A DNA stretch of 22,851 bases from DASTCC01 sp035711465 (GTDB taxonomy: Bacteria > Acidobacteriota > Vicinamibacteria > Vicinamibacterales > SCN-69-37): assembly GCA_035711465.1 (NCBI GenBank), contig DASTCC010000208.1, forward strand, positions 1 through 22,851, written 5' to 3'. The notes below the pieces were generated by a model. That model was not told where the DNA came from and did no database searches. It worked only from the letters and a program-made list of their open reading frames with translations. This document shows, piece after piece, positions 1-8,225 of this stretch; positions within the stretch are counted from its first letter, which is position 1; every line of letters begins with the position of its first letter. The translations under genes were made by a program, and so were the position numbers.

Positions 1-2647
1 GGCCGAAGCCGGCACCATCCTGATCAGCGGCCAGACGCACGACCTGCTGAAACACGCGTTCGTGACCGAAGCGCGAGGCGCGTTGTCGCTCAAAGGCGTG
101 GCGCAGCCGGTGGAGGCCTTCCGGGTCATCGTACGCGCCGATGCCCGCAGCTTGTCTCGCGCCAGCCGTCTCGTCGGCCGCGAGATCGAAGGGCGCATCG
201 TCGACGAGCTGTTTGCCGCGGCCGACACCGGCCGCCGATCTGCGGCGCTCGTCGTCGCCGATCCCGGGCTCGGCAAGTCCAGCCTGGTGCAGGCCGCGCT
301 CGACCGGATCGGATCGGAACGCGCCGCCATCGCGATCGGCCAGTGCTCGGCCTACGACGTCGATACGGCGCTCGCGCCGATCGTCGGCGCCTGCGAGTCG
401 TTGTTCGGAATGACCGAGCTTGGTCCGTCCGATCGCAGCGCGCAGCTGGCGTCGCTCGTCGGGCGATCGAAAGCTGCCGAGCTCGGGCCCTCCGATGCCG
501 TCCTGCTCGCCGGGGTCTTCGGCGCGGCGTCTCCGGACACCTCGCTCATCGCCGATCTGAGCCCGCAGCGCCGGAAGGAGCTGACGTTCGCCGCGATCGC
601 CGGCCTGATCCGATCGATTGGCCTGGACCGTCCCGTGGTGCTCGTCGTCGAAGATCTGCACTGGGCGGATCCCTCGACGATCGAGTTCCTGACCTTCCTG
701 CTCGGCGGCCGCGCCGACGCGCGGCTGCTCCTGCTGCTCACGTCGCGCCCGTCATTCGCCCAGCCGTGGAACGACGGCGGCGTCGTGCGGATCGAGCTCG
801 GCCCGCTCTCGCCCGGCGATGTCCGCGCCATCGTCGACGAGGTCAGCAGCGGACACCCGCTGCCGCCGGCACTGCTTGCCGAGATCATCGCCCGGACCGA
901 CGGCGTGCCGCTTTACGTCGAGGAGCTCACCAAGACACTGCTGGAGAGCGGCGCGACCGACGATCGCGCGGCGGCCGTGCCGACCTCGCTGCACGCGTCG
1001 CTCACCGCCCGCCTCGATCGGTTGGGACCCGCGCGTGAAGTCGCGCAGCTCGCGTCGGTGATCGGCCGCGACTTCAGCCTGGACATGCTGCGCGCGACCG
1101 GGCCCTGGCGTCCGGCCGAGCTCGATGCGCATCTCGATCGTCTGATCGAGAGCGAGCTGGTGCTGCCGCAGGGGCCGCGCGAGGCCGGGCGGTTCGTCTT
1201 TCGCCACGCGCTCATTCGCGATGCCGCCTACGATCTGCTGCTCAAGAGCGCGCGGCGCGATCAGCATCGCCGCATCGCCGACGCGCTGATCGAGCGGTTC
1301 GCGGAGCGCGCTGCGGCCAACCCCGGACTCGTCGCTCGCCACCTGACCGAAGCGGGCGACGGCGAGCGCGCCGTGCCGTACTGGATTCAGGCCGGCCGGA
1401 AAGCCGCGGGCGAATCGGCCAACGTCGAGGCGATCCGCTGCTTCCAGGCTGCGCTCGACCTGGTGCGCGACCTGCCGGCGTCGCCAGCGCGCGACCTGCA
1501 GGAGCTCGGTATCCTGCTCGCCATCGGACCGCCGCTCACGGCGACGCGCGGCTTCGTCGTCGACGAGGTCGAGCGCACGTACCTGCGCGCGCAGGAGCTC
1601 AACGAGCGCGTCGGCGATCCGGCGCAGCGGCTCTGGATCGGCATCGGCCTCGCGCAGTTCCGCCTGGTGCGCGGCGAGATCGAGGCGGCGCACCGCCTCG
1701 GCCTTCGCCTCGTCGAGCAGGCCGAAGCGATGAACGCCGCCGAGTTCCGGCCGCGCGCGCTGATCGTGCCGGCGATCACGAGCTACTACGCCGGACGCTT
1801 TCGAGACGCCGAGGCCTGGCAGGCGCGCACGCGCGTGCGGCTGGATCAGGACGACGTGTTCCTCAACTTCATCGGCCTCGATCTGGGCGCGCTGCTCGGG
1901 GTGTACGAGGCGATGACGGCCTGGCATCTCGGGCGGCCGGACACGGGCCTCGCGCGCGGCCGCGACGCGATCGACCGGGCGCGCCGCACCGGCCGATCCA
2001 ACGCGCTCTCGCATGCGCTGGTCTTCGGCGGCCTGCACCTGCATCATTTCCGGCGCGAGCCGGCCGACGTACTGCGGCTGGCGGCCGAAGTAGCGGCGCT
2101 CAGCGCTGAATACGGCCTGCCGATCTGGGGACTCCAGGCGGGACTCTGGCAACTCTGGGCGCTGTCGTTGCTCGAGCCCGGCCGCGCCGATGCAGATGAA
2201 GAGACGCCGCCATCGCTCCAGATCATCCGCACCTACCAGTCCACCGGCTCGGGCCTGGCGCTCGCCTACTTCATGACGATTGCGATCGAGACGCTCTGGC
2301 ATCGCGGCCGCCTCGACCTGGCGGGGAGCCTGATCGACGAGGCGCTCGCCTTCAACACCTCGCGGACCGATCCGATGTGGGACGCGGAGATTCGCCGGCT
2401 CAAGGGCGAATATCTGATCGCGCAGGGCGGCAGCGCCGACGACGCCGGCCATTACTTCAGCGAGGCGATCGCGATCGCGCGGCGGCAGGAATCGAAGGCG
2501 CTCGAGCTGCGGGCGTTCACGAGCCTGGTGCGGTCGCAGCCGACGGCCGACCGCGTCGATGAACTGCGCCGCATCGCTGCGGCCTTCGACGAGGGGCTCG
2601 ATACGGCAGACCTCACAGACGTGGCGGAGCTACTCAACCGCCCTTGA
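1..2647 (+). CDS. Adenylate/guanylate cyclase-AAA ATPase-TPR regulator, 5'-truncated by window edge
   Basis: Large cytoplasmic signalling protein of the class III cyclase + AAA_16 + TPR type. The open frame continues to the left edge (codons start at base 2). The first ~40 residues match the end of a class III cyclase domain: AGTILISGQTHDLL, then LSLKGVAQPVEAFRV, the usual 'LKG.. .PV.. .RV' ending. The GTG at 62 is therefore internal and the true start lies outside the window. Next comes a P-loop ATPase: Walker A DPGLGKSS near 260-283, Walker B VVLVVEDLHWAD near 637-672, and a winged-helix-like segment to about 1250. From about 1370 to 2600 there are degenerate alpha-helical TPR-like repeats. 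Family proteins are thought to couple nucleotide binding and TPR-mediated sensing to cyclase output, but the cyclase active site cannot be checked here. The stop overlaps the convergent kinase gene by 18 bp. The architecture is secure; the ligand and output are unknown. Confidence 0.9.
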   Translation, partial: AEAGTILISGQTHDLLKHAFVTEARGALSLKGVAQPVEAFRVIVRADARSLSRASRLVGREIEGRIVDELFAAADTGRRSAALVVADPGLGKSSLVQAALDRIGSERAAIAIGQCSAYDVDTALAPIVGACESLFGMTELGPSDRSAQLASLVGRSKAAELGPSDAVLLAGVFGAASPDTSLIADLSPQRRKELTFAAIAGLIRSIGLDRPVVLVVEDLHWADPSTIEFLTFLLGGRADARLLLLLTSRPSFAQPWNDGGVVRIELGPLSPGDVRAIVDEVSSGHPLPPALLAEIIARTDGVPLYVEELTKTLLESGATDDRAAAVPTSLHASLTARLDRLGPAREVAQLASVIGRDFSLDMLRATGPWRPAELDAHLDRLIESELVLPQGPREAGRFVFRHALIRDAAYDLLLKSARRDQHRRIADALIERFAERAAANPGLVARHLTEAGDGERAVPYWIQAGRKAAGESANVEAIRCFQAALDLVRDLPASPARDLQELGILLAIGPPLTATRGFVVDEVERTYLRAQELNERVGDPAQRLWIGIGLAQFRLVRGEIEAAHRLGLRLVEQAEAMNAAEFRPRALIVPAITSYYAGRFRDAEAWQARTRVRLDQDDVFLNFIGLDLGALLGVYEAMTAWHLGRPDTGLARGRDAIDRARRTGRSNALSHALVFGGLHLHHFRREPADVLRLAAEVAALSAEYGLPIWGLQAGLWQLWALSLLEPGRADADEETPPSLQIIRTYQSTGSGLALAYFMTIAIETLWHRGRLDLAGSLIDEALAFNTSRTDPMWDAEIRRLKGEYLIAQGGSADDAGHYFSEAIAIARRQESKALELRAFTSLVRSQPTADRVDELRRIAAAFDEGLDTADLTDVAELLNRP

Positions 2648-4924
2648 TTCGCTTCGGCCCAGTCCGAGGGCGTCGATCAGCCCCTGGAATCGCCCGGTCG
2701 ATCGCAGCGGGTCCCAGACCGGCCGCACCGCCAGCCAGGTGAGATCGGCGGCGCGGACGTCGCGGGCGCGTTCCAGCCACGTCAGCGCCTCGTCGTGCTC
2801 GTCGAGGCCGGCAAGCACCTGAGCGACGAGCGTCGGCGAGGTGTAGCGCTCCGCCGATCGCGCGGTCAGCGCGTCGAGATGCGCGCGCGCGGCCGCGGTG
2901 TCCCCGCGCCGGCCCGCCGCATAGCCCAGACCAGACATGACCTCGGGGCTGCCGTGTGACAGATCGCGCGCGACTTCGAGCGATCGTCTGGCGTCGTCGT
3001 GCCGGCCGGCGGCGACGAGCGTGAATCCGAGGAACAGCCGCGCGATCGCGAAGTCCGGGTGCAGCGCGATGGTGCGCTCGAGCTCGGCGATCGCGTCGTC
3101 GAATCGGCGCGCCAGGTAGTGCGTGAGGCCGACGGTGACCGCGACGGCCGGCGACAGCGGATCGACTTCGAGCGCCAGCGTCAGTTGTCCGCGCGCCTCG
3201 TCGAAGCGGGCGAGCGGCGCCAGGCAGTTGATCGCCAGCCAGTGACGCGCGCGTGACGCGTTCGGATTGGCGGCGACCGCGCGCTTGAAGCTCTTTTCCG
3301 CCGCGGCCCAATCCCAGCCATATACGGCGTCGACGCACGCCATCGTCGCCTGTGCGTCGGCGAGAACCGGCGACCGATCCAGCGCCTGCGCGGCGCTGGC
3401 GCGGGCCCGCGGCATCACGCTCGCCGGATCGCGCGCGCCGTAGAGGCCGAGCGTGACGAAGCTCTCGGCGAGCGCGGCATGGGCCTCGGCGTAGTCCGGA
3501 TCGAGCGCGAGCGCTTCTTCGAAATACGCGACGCTGGTCTCGAGGTCACTCTCGGTGCGCCGGTTCCAGTGGTGGCGCCCCTTGAGATACCGCGTGTAGG
3601 CGTCGACGCTGGCGGTGCCCGCGCCAAGCCTCATCGTCAGCGCCGTCGCGCTGCTGCCGAGCTGCAGTCCGCGCACGACGGCGCGCGCGATTTCGTCCTG
3701 AACCGCGAAGATGTCGTCGAGCTCGCGGTCGAAGCGTTCGGCCCACACCTGATAACCCTGCTCGGCGTCCACGAGACGCGGGCTGATGCGGAGCTGACGT
3801 CCGGACGAGCGCACGCTGCCCTCGAGCACCGCGCGCACGTTCAGCGCGCGACTCACCTCGCGGACGTCGTCGGTACGGCCCTTGAATTGAAACGACGAAC
3901 TGCGCGCGGCCACGCGCAGCCCGGGCACGCGGGCGAGCTCGTTCAGAATCTCTTCGGCGATGCCGTCGCAGAAATACTCGAGGCTGTGCTCGGCGCTGAG
4001 ATCGACGAACGGCAGCACGGCGACGGATCCTTCGATCGCACGCTGCACCGGCGAGATCGCCGCCGACGCCGTGACCACCGTCGTCGTGCGCCCGCCCAGC
4101 GCCGCCGCCGTCTCCGCCGCGGTGGCGAAGCGCTCGTCTGGCGTCTTCTGCAAGCAGCGCCGGATCACGGCCTCGAGCTCGGGGTCCGCCGCGGCGAGAT
4201 GTGCCCCCATCGGCGGCTCGGCAGTCAACACTGCCGCTGCCAGATCGATGACCGACGTGCCCGTGAACGGCCGGCGTCCGTGCGTCATCTCGTAGAGCAT
4301 CACGCCGAACGAGAAGAGATCGGTCCGGTGATCGATCGGGCCGCCGCGAAGCTGCTCCGGCGACATGTACTCGACCGTCCCGAGGAGGACGCCAACCTTG
4401 GTGCCGGGCCCGGTGGCAGCTTCGACGCGGTCGGCCGGCCCGGCGGGCTGCACCCGCGCGATGCCGAAGTCGAGCAGCTTCACGGCGCCGTCGGCGGTGA
4501 GGAACACGTTTTCGGGCTTCAGATCGCGGTGGACGATGCCTTTCGCGTGCGCGGCGGCCAGGGCGCTGGCGATGTGCAGCGCGTACGCGCGTGTGACATC
4601 GAGCGGCAGGCTGCCGGTCTTCATCCGCGCCCGCAGCGTTTCGCCTTCGAGCAGCTCCATCACCGCGTAGGCCGTCTCGGCTTCTTCGCCGACGTCGTAG
4701 ATGGCGACGATGTTCGGGTGGGAGAGCTGGGCCGCGGCGCGGGCCTCACGCTCGAAGCGACGGCGGACGTCCGCATCTTCGGCGAGCTGCGGCGCCAGGA
4801 CCTTGATCGCGACGAACCTGTCGAGGCGATCGTCGCGGGCCCGGTAGACCTCGCCCATGCCACCGGCGCCGATGAGCGCTTCGATCCGATATCTGCCGAG
4901 TCGAGAACCGGGTGCGAGGCTCAT
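2630..4924 (-). CDS. Ser/Thr protein kinase with TolB-like domain and TPR repeats
   Basis: 764-aa soluble PknB-type kinase fused to a sensor/scaffold region. Kinase domain at residues ~12-275: glycine loop GAGGMGEV (19-26), VAIK lysine K41, HRDLKPEN with catalytic D134, DFG 152-154, and the APE-equivalent SPEQ. Residues ~300-430 match the TolB N-terminal/FlgO-like domain that often follows such kinases (SVAVLPFVDLS, FCDGIAEEILNEL, VLEGSVRSSGRQLRI, VWAERFDRELDDIFAVQDEI). TPR repeats fill ~450-760. I see no membrane helix between kinase and TolB-like parts, so the protein is probably cytoplasmic. I chose ATG 4924 (MSLAPGSRLGRY), the usual start just before the kinase domain; the frame is open 20 codons further upstream. 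A -10-like TATACC ends 10 nt before this ATG. It is divergent from the FAD oxidoreductase and convergent, with overlap, with the cyclase-AAA gene. Substrates are unknown. Confidence 0.93.
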   Translation of the reverse strand: MSLAPGSRLGRYRIEALIGAGGMGEVYRARDDRLDRFVAIKVLAPQLAEDADVRRRFEREARAAAQLSHPNIVAIYDVGEEAETAYAVMELLEGETLRARMKTGSLPLDVTRAYALHIASALAAAHAKGIVHRDLKPENVFLTADGAVKLLDFGIARVQPAGPADRVEAATGPGTKVGVLLGTVEYMSPEQLRGGPIDHRTDLFSFGVMLYEMTHGRRPFTGTSVIDLAAAVLTAEPPMGAHLAAADPELEAVIRRCLQKTPDERFATAAETAAALGGRTTTVVTASAAISPVQRAIEGSVAVLPFVDLSAEHSLEYFCDGIAEEILNELARVPGLRVAARSSSFQFKGRTDDVREVSRALNVRAVLEGSVRSSGRQLRISPRLVDAEQGYQVWAERFDRELDDIFAVQDEIARAVVRGLQLGSSATALTMRLGAGTASVDAYTRYLKGRHHWNRRTESDLETSVAYFEEALALDPDYAEAHAALAESFVTLGLYGARDPASVMPRARASAAQALDRSPVLADAQATMACVDAVYGWDWAAAEKSFKRAVAANPNASRARHWLAINCLAPLARFDEARGQLTLALEVDPLSPAVAVTVGLTHYLARRFDDAIAELERTIALHPDFAIARLFLGFTLVAAGRHDDARRSLEVARDLSHGSPEVMSGLGYAAGRRGDTAAARAHLDALTARSAERYTSPTLVAQVLAGLDEHDEALTWLERARDVRAADLTWLAVRPVWDPLRSTGRFQGLIDALGLGRSESRAVE

Positions 4925-4934
4925 GTAGGGCTGG

Positions 4935-4942
4935 GGTATACT
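4935..4942. promoter_or_regulatory. Candidate shared -10 element (GTATAC palindrome) for two divergent genes
   Basis: The 46-bp gap between the kinase (start 4924, -) and the FAD oxidoreductase (start 4971, +) contains GTATAC at 4936-4941. Read on the plus strand it gives TATACT (4937-4942), one base from consensus TATAAT. Read on the minus strand it gives TATACC (4935-4940), ending 10 nt before the kinase ATG. No convincing -35 is visible on either strand, so this is suggestive only. Confidence 0.4.
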
Positions 4943-4970
4943 CGGCCGGCCAGAACTCCCCGGCACCAGA

Positions 4971-6287
4971 GTGTACACCCTCACCGCCGCGCCGGCAGAC
5001 GAACGCCGACCGATCGACGATCCCGCCGATGCCGATCTGCGGCTCGGCGCTCCGGCGCGCTATCAATCCGACTTCGGACGCTCGACGATCGCCACGCCTC
5101 GGCTCGCCATTCTCGCGCGCTCCGAACACGAGGTGGTGACGGCGCTTGCCGCGGCTCGCGCGCGCGGGCTGCGCTACCGCGTCCGCGGCGCCGGGCACTC
5201 GTGCGATGGCCAGTCGCTCGCCGCGGACGGCATGGTCATCGCCAACGAGAATGCCGATGCTTCGCCGGTGGTCGCCCTCGGCGACGGCCTCTTCGACCTG
5301 GCGGCGCGCGCGCACTGGCGCGGCGTCGAACGCGCGCTCAACCGAGCCGGCTGGACGGTGCCGGTGCTGCCCGACTACCTCGATCTCTCGATCGGCGGCA
5401 CTCTCTCGGTCGGCGGCTTCGGCTTCGACTCGGCCAGTCAGAGCACGCAACTCGATCACGTCGAGCGGATCAGGCTGATCGCGGCGCACGGCCACGCCGT
5501 CTGGTGCTCTGCGACCGAGCGGCCGGATCTGTTCAGCCGCGCCCTCGCGGGTCTCGGCCAGGCCGGCGTCATCGAACGCGTCGTCGTGCGGGCCAGGCCG
5601 TTTCGTCCGGCGTCGACGCTCCTGGTGACGCGGCATCCAAGTCTCGAAGGCCTCATTGATTCCATCGGGTGGATGCCCGAGCACCCGGAGCGAGTGCCGC
5701 CGCTGTTCAAAGGCGTGACGGCGCGCGGCGCGACCAGCGCGTGTTACGGCTTCGCGTCGACGACGCTCCGCGAGGCGCGCCGGCTCGATTGGCGTCCGCC
5801 CGGAGATCTTGCGATTGCCCGCCGCTACGACCTGGTGCGGCACCGGCAGCTGCGGGCGCTCTCGGTCAAGCTCTGGGTCGCCGCATTCGGCCGCGCTCAC
5901 CGTCTGTGGAGCGATTACGTGCTCGATTACGAGGGCCTGGTCGCGTTCGAGCGATTCCTGCAGACGCTCCTCGCCCGCGACGCATTCGGCGGATGCCTGA
6001 AGAGCATCTACGTGCTCGCGATTCGCAAGCGTCCCCGAGCGGTCGCGCTCCCGTTCGACGCCGCGACGGCGATCGCAGGCTCGATCGGTTTCGGGATCGG
6101 TTTGTATTCGATGGTTCCGGCGGGCCGGCACGATCTCGTGCGGCGCGTGCGCGTCGCGGCCGCCGCGTGCCTCGAACGCTGCCTCGAGCTCAACGGGCGC
6201 CCGTATCGCTACGGGTGTCACGACATCGACGAGCGCATGGCGCGCTCGATCTACGGCGACGCCGCCGTCCCGGAGATGACGCGATGA
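4971..6287 (+). CDS. FAD-binding oxidoreductase (PCMH/VAO family, cytokinin-dehydrogenase-like)
   Basis: 438-aa flavoprotein with an N-terminal FAD_binding_4 (PCMH) domain at about residues 40-215. The segment VRGAGHSCDGQS carries the GHS motif; in cytokinin dehydrogenase relatives the His (here H76) binds FAD covalently. PDYLDLSIGGTLSVGG is the typical second flavin-contact loop, and LGQAGVIERVVVRARP closes the domain. The C-terminal substrate half (~216-438) is poorly conserved, and the usual DP..L..G ending of the family is missing: the chain stops at the ATGA overlap with the next gene. No signal peptide or TM is seen, so it is probably cytoplasmic. The start is GTG 4971, the first start codon downstream of the -10-like TATACT; no good Shine-Dalgarno is visible, so the start is uncertain. 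Coupling to UbiA suggests it oxidises a prenylated product or its precursor. DprE1, which oxidises lipid-linked ribose, is a distant relative, but the sequence looks closer to cytokinin-dehydrogenase types. Substrate unknown. Confidence 0.85.
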   Translation: MYTLTAAPADERRPIDDPADADLRLGAPARYQSDFGRSTIATPRLAILARSEHEVVTALAAARARGLRYRVRGAGHSCDGQSLAADGMVIANENADASPVVALGDGLFDLAARAHWRGVERALNRAGWTVPVLPDYLDLSIGGTLSVGGFGFDSASQSTQLDHVERIRLIAAHGHAVWCSATERPDLFSRALAGLGQAGVIERVVVRARPFRPASTLLVTRHPSLEGLIDSIGWMPEHPERVPPLFKGVTARGATSACYGFASTTLREARRLDWRPPGDLAIARRYDLVRHRQLRALSVKLWVAAFGRAHRLWSDYVLDYEGLVAFERFLQTLLARDAFGGCLKSIYVLAIRKRPRAVALPFDAATAIAGSIGFGIGLYSMVPAGRHDLVRRVRVAAAACLERCLELNGRPYRYGCHDIDERMARSIYGDAAVPEMTR

Positions 6288-8071
6288 GCGCGCTCGCACT
6301 CGCGCGCGCCCACCTGCAATTGGGCCGCCCGTCCGACAGCGCACTGGCGCTCGTCGGCACCTTCATCGGCGCCAGGCTCGCGGGCGTGCCTGACATCGAT
6401 CTCGCAATGATCGTCTCGGTCGCGATCTCGAACGGCCTGCTCTCGGCCGCGTCGATGATGCTCAACGACTGGCACGACGTCGTCGAAGACCGGATCAATC
6501 GACCGGAGCGGCCGATACCCTCGGGCCTCGTGCCCCGCCCGCAGGCGCTTGCGCTCAGCATCGTGCTCTTCGTCACCGCGATCGGCCTCGCCGCACTCGC
6601 CGGCCCCTGGTTCGGCATCGGGGCGGCTGCCGTGGTGACGCTCAGCGCGGCGTACACGTTCTGGCTGAAGCCGGTCCCCTGGCTCGGCAACACGCTCGTC
6701 GCCACGCTGTCGGCCTACCCGCTCTGGTGCTGGCTGCCATTCGCGACGACGACAGGCTCCCTCTATCTCACCGTCGTCGCCGGCTACATCCTGATGGGCA
6801 TCGGACGGGAGATCATCCGGACCGGGTTCGACGTGCCCGGCGACTGGGCCGCGGGCGTTCGTACCGTGGCCACCACGCTCGGCGCCAGAGCCGCGAACAG
6901 GATCGGCGCCGTGCTGATCCTGGCCGCGCTCGGCGCGGGCTGGATTCCCGTGGTTCGCGGCGAAGCCCGATGGCTCTATGGCGCCCTGCTCGCGATCTCA
7001 ACGGCCGTGGCCGTCAGCGCGCTGCTGGCGCTCGTCGGCACGCGCGATCGCCGCGCCGAGATCCCGTCGAGCGGCCGGCTGATCGTCGTGGCCCGGACGA
7101 TCATCGTCATCATGCTGCTCGGGCTGGTCAGCGGCTGCGGATCGCCCCCGAAAGACGTGACGCCGCGCCCGGTCATCGCCGTGGTTCCGCGCGGCAGCAC
7201 GCAGCTCTTCTGGCGAACGATCCGCGCCGGCGCGCAGAAGGCCGGCGCCGAGCTCGGCGTCGAGGTCGTCTGGCCCGGCGCATTCAAGGAAACCGACGTC
7301 CAGGCGCAGATCGACATCGTCGAGCAGGCGCACGCGCTTGGCGCGAAGGCGATCGCGCTCGCGCCACTCGATCCCGACCTCCTGGCGCCCAAAGTCGCCG
7401 AGCTGAAGGCTGCCGGCGTCCCGGTCGCGATCTTCGACACCGAGCTCTCCGGCAGCGACTACATCGCCGAGATCGGGACCGACGACCACGCGGCCGGACG
7501 GGCGGCGGCCGACCAGCTCGCGGCGCAGATGAAGGGCCAGGGCCGGATCGCGCTGCTCCGCCTTTCGCTCACGGCGACGAGCACGATGCGCCGCGAAGCG
7601 GGCTTTCTCGAAGCGATGCAGCAGTTTCCAGGCATTCAGGTGGTGAGCGACGACGTGTTCACCGGCCCGTTGCTCGAGGACGCCTACCGCGGCGCCCACG
7701 CGCTGATCGCGCGGACGAACGCCCGCACCGGCGGCCTCGACGCCGTCTTCTGCTCGAACGAGTCGACGACACTGGGCATGCTCAAGGCCCTCGAGGACTT
7801 CGACCTCGCCAACCGCGTCAGGCTCGTCGGCTTCGACCGATCGCCCCGCCTCGTCAATGCCCTCGAACACGGCCAGATCCACCTGCTCGTGGTCCAGGAC
7901 GCGGTGCGGATCGGCTATGCGACCGTCAAGACGCTGGTCGATCATCTGGCGGGACGTCCGGTCGAAACGCGGCAGTGGATTCAGTTCGCGGTCGCCGATC
8001 CCAACAGCTTCGGGGTGCCCTTCGTTCGCGACCTGCTCTATCCGCACCTGGCGCTCAGGCAGCCGCACTGA
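6284..8071 (+). CDS. UbiA-family prenyltransferase fused in frame to a sugar-type periplasmic binding domain
   Basis: One uninterrupted 595-aa frame starting at ATG 6284, overlapping the upstream stop (ATGA). Residues 1-~285 are a UbiA intramembrane prenyltransferase with about nine hydrophobic helices. The first Asp-rich motif is NDWHDVVEDR (61-70) followed by INRPERPIPSG; the second is REIIRTGFDVPGD (175-187). This wording is closest to geranylgeranylglycerol-phosphate geranylgeranyltransferase (DGGGPS)-type UbiA proteins, which transfer prenyl chains from diphosphates to a lipid-soluble or polar acceptor. Residues ~295-595 are a Peripla_BP_4/RbsB-like ligand-binding fold (IAVVPRGSTQLFWRTIRAGA near 299, IFDTELSG, FCSNESTTLGMLKAL, LVGFDRS). 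With N-in topology and nine helices the binding domain would lie in the periplasm, which makes a real fusion plausible. The alternative is two genes lacking a separating stop: a GTG at 7088 would give a lipoprotein start. No ABC permease or ATPase is nearby. Confidence 0.8.
   Translation: MSALALARAHLQLGRPSDSALALVGTFIGARLAGVPDIDLAMIVSVAISNGLLSAASMMLNDWHDVVEDRINRPERPIPSGLVPRPQALALSIVLFVTAIGLAALAGPWFGIGAAAVVTLSAAYTFWLKPVPWLGNTLVATLSAYPLWCWLPFATTTGSLYLTVVAGYILMGIGREIIRTGFDVPGDWAAGVRTVATTLGARAANRIGAVLILAALGAGWIPVVRGEARWLYGALLAISTAVAVSALLALVGTRDRRAEIPSSGRLIVVARTIIVIMLLGLVSGCGSPPKDVTPRPVIAVVPRGSTQLFWRTIRAGAQKAGAELGVEVVWPGAFKETDVQAQIDIVEQAHALGAKAIALAPLDPDLLAPKVAELKAAGVPVAIFDTELSGSDYIAEIGTDDHAAGRAAADQLAAQMKGQGRIALLRLSLTATSTMRREAGFLEAMQQFPGIQVVSDDVFTGPLLEDAYRGAHALIARTNARTGGLDAVFCSNESTTLGMLKALEDFDLANRVRLVGFDRSPRLVNALEHGQIHLLVVQDAVRIGYATVKTLVDHLAGRPVETRQWIQFAVADPNSFGVPFVRDLLYPHLALRQPH
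7088..7138 (+). other. Segment readable both as UbiA TM helix 9 and as a lipoprotein signal peptide
   Basis: In-frame GTG 7088 would start MARTIIVIMLLGLVSGC, a textbook lipoprotein signal: short charged n-region, hydrophobic core and lipobox VSGC with the Cys codon at 7136-7138. A separate 327-aa substrate-binding lipoprotein (7088-8071) could therefore be made. I see no Shine-Dalgarno before this GTG, and there is no stop codon between the UbiA start and this point. The same residues also sit where the last UbiA helix is expected. Internal initiation is possible but unproven. Confidence 0.5.
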
Positions 8072-8123
8072 TCGGCCCGGCCTGGCCAACTGAACCGTAA
8101 GTCGGTCAGGATTCTCGTCACCG

Positions 8124-8141
8124 GTGTCGGCGCGCCGACAC
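8124..8141. promoter_or_regulatory. Perfect 18-bp palindrome upstream of the bactofilin gene
   Basis: GTGTCGGCGCGCCGACAC is perfectly self-complementary and lies in the 154-bp gap between the UbiA/binding-protein stop (8071) and the bactofilin ATG (8226). There is no T-tract after it, so it is not a standard intrinsic terminator. A dimeric repressor operator or a simple hairpin are the main options. Confidence 0.5.
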
Positions 8142-8225
8142 AGTCCCCCACAGACCAGGCCCGGCTTGTGCGGTCCAGCTCACGGAACGCCATTTGCTGA
8201 TGAGGTTCGCTTCAAGGAGCTCCGC

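Noticed and set aside
3479..5659. Long plus-strand open frame opposite the kinase-TolB-TPR gene
   Set aside because: It is antisense to a gene with full kinase motifs, has Arg/Ala/His-rich low-information text and no domain signature: a GC-skew shadow.
5669..6283. Upstream extension of the UbiA frame into the FAD gene
   Set aside because: Open only because stops are rare at this GC content; UbiA homology and the ATGA coupling place the start at 6284.
4971..6287. Calling the FAD oxidoreductase DprE1
   Set aside because: It carries the GHS and YLDLSIGGTLS wording of covalent-flavin cytokinin-dehydrogenase types; DprE1 lacks these and no DprE2-like reductase adjoins.
7088..8071. ABC sugar transporter locus
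   Set aside because: No permease or ATPase gene flanks the binding domain on either side.
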